A DNA stretch of 5,199 nt from an uncultured Clostridia bacterium (GTDB taxonomy: Bacteria; Bacillota; Clostridia; Christensenellales; Aristaeellaceae), in assembly GCA_946409855.1 (NCBI GenBank), contig CAMJXZ010000246.1:1-5199 (forward strand), in the 5' to 3' direction. Each line of letters starts with the position of its first letter. Positions within the stretch are counted from its first letter, which is position 1. Both the position numbers and the translations under genes were made by a program. The notes under the pieces are model-generated. The model was not told the DNA's origin. It searched no databases and worked only from the letters and a program-made list of their open reading frames with translations. Of the stretch, positions 4,830 to 5,199 are shown piece by piece.

Positions 4830-5199
4830 TCAAAACGTGACCGGCAGGAAGGACGCGATCACCGCGAACAATACCGCGGGCAGCAGGTTCGCTACCCGGA
4901 TCTTTTTCCCCCATATCAGGTTGATGCCCACGTAGAAAATCAGCACATTGCCCACCAGGGAAAGATATCCCATCGCTGCCTCCGTCATCACGGGGCGGAT
5001 GGCGGATGCCAGCAGCGTCAGCAGCCCCTCCCACAGAAACACGGGAATCGCGGAAAAAACACAGCCCTTGCCCAGCGAACAGGTCATCACCATGACGATG
5101 ATCAAGTCCAGCACCGCCTTGGCGCCCAGGGTCGACCAATCCCCGGAGATGCCGTCCTGGATCGCGCCGACGATGGCCATCGCGCCGATACATACGGTC
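4830..5199 (-). CDS. DUF554 family membrane protein (YqgA/YdfK-like), 5' end beyond the window
   Basis: This is the C-terminal 122 residues of a multi-pass integral membrane protein; the frame stays open through the window edge (first full codon at 5198), so the start is outside. The visible start TVCIGAMAIVGAIQDGISGD, followed by the stretch containing STLGAKAVLD, is the hallmark of the DUF554 family. Further on are SAIPVFLWEG and the closing KKIRVANLLPAVLF, also typical. About four hydrophobic segments are visible: roughly LDLIIVMVMTCSLGKGCVFSA, PVFLWEGLLTLLASAI, YLSLVGNVLIFYVGINLIW and LLPAVLFAVIASFLP. The family is widespread in bacteria as proteins of about 230 residues, with no firmly established function that I know of; transport is a guess. 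An internal ATG at 5180 should not be taken as the start, because conserved family residues continue upstream of it. It precedes the nucleotidase gene in the same direction. Confidence 0.9.
   Translation of the reverse strand, partial: TVCIGAMAIVGAIQDGISGDWSTLGAKAVLDLIIVMVMTCSLGKGCVFSAIPVFLWEGLLTLLASAIRPVMTEAAMGYLSLVGNVLIFYVGINLIWGKKIRVANLLPAVLFAVIASFLPVTF

Noticed and set aside
4816..5193. A 125-codon open frame on the - strand overlapping the DUF554 gene
   Set aside because: It is a frame-shifted shadow; the translation is Gly/Arg/Asp-rich without hydrophobic segments, while the alternative frame matches DUF554 closely.
1..5199. A hidden defence, mobile or biosynthetic system
   Set aside because: All coding space is taken by recognisable metabolic or membrane protein genes plus one small hypothetical. 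I saw no transposase, integrase, direct-repeat array, toxin-antitoxin pair or synthase, and no obvious composition break.

Overview
The window looks like a piece of chromosome from a moderately GC-rich Bacillota, probably a Clostridia-type gut or rumen anaerobe. This is inferred from gene content and style: an M29 (AmpS-like) aminopeptidase, a DUF554 membrane protein, a fumarate-reductase-like flavoprotein end, a secreted nucleotidase with a Gram-positive-looking signal peptide, and strong AGGAGG-type ribosome binding sites. No rRNA, tRNA, CRISPR array, insertion sequence or phage gene was seen. Gene order alone does not allow a species call.

Layout from left to right. Positions 3-119 (+) hold the last 38 codons of an FAD-dependent fumarate/urocanate-reductase-type flavoprotein, closed by a strong intrinsic terminator at 184-222. 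Positions 369-1929 (-) hold a two-gene operon: a 105-aa uncharacterised helical protein (1612-1929), then a 409-aa M29 metallo-aminopeptidase (369-1598). The stop codon of the first gene abuts the ribosome binding site of the second, and the operon appears to end in a hairpin at 287-331. Positions 1962-2045 carry two back-to-back sigma-A-type promoters, one for the operon (-) and one for a GNAT acetyltransferase at 2121-2567 (+). The acetyltransferase converges on a large secreted 5'-nucleotidase-family metallophosphoesterase (2707-4734, -), and a 12-bp perfect hairpin at 2674-2707 can terminate both. At the right edge (4830-5199, -) is the C-terminal part of a DUF554 multi-pass membrane protein, whose start lies outside the window.

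Functionally this is mostly housekeeping and scavenging: peptide trimming in the cytoplasm, extracellular nucleotide dephosphorylation, an electron-accepting flavoprotein, and a small-molecule acetyltransferase. No dedicated defence or biosynthetic system is visible. The most interesting item is the nucleotidase. After its two canonical domains and a linker it carries an extra C-terminal module of about 105 residues that resembles the C-terminal barrel of SAM hydroxide adenosyltransferases (DUF62 family), without the N-terminal half of that enzyme. The aminopeptidase also has Phe where the family's active-site Tyr is expected.
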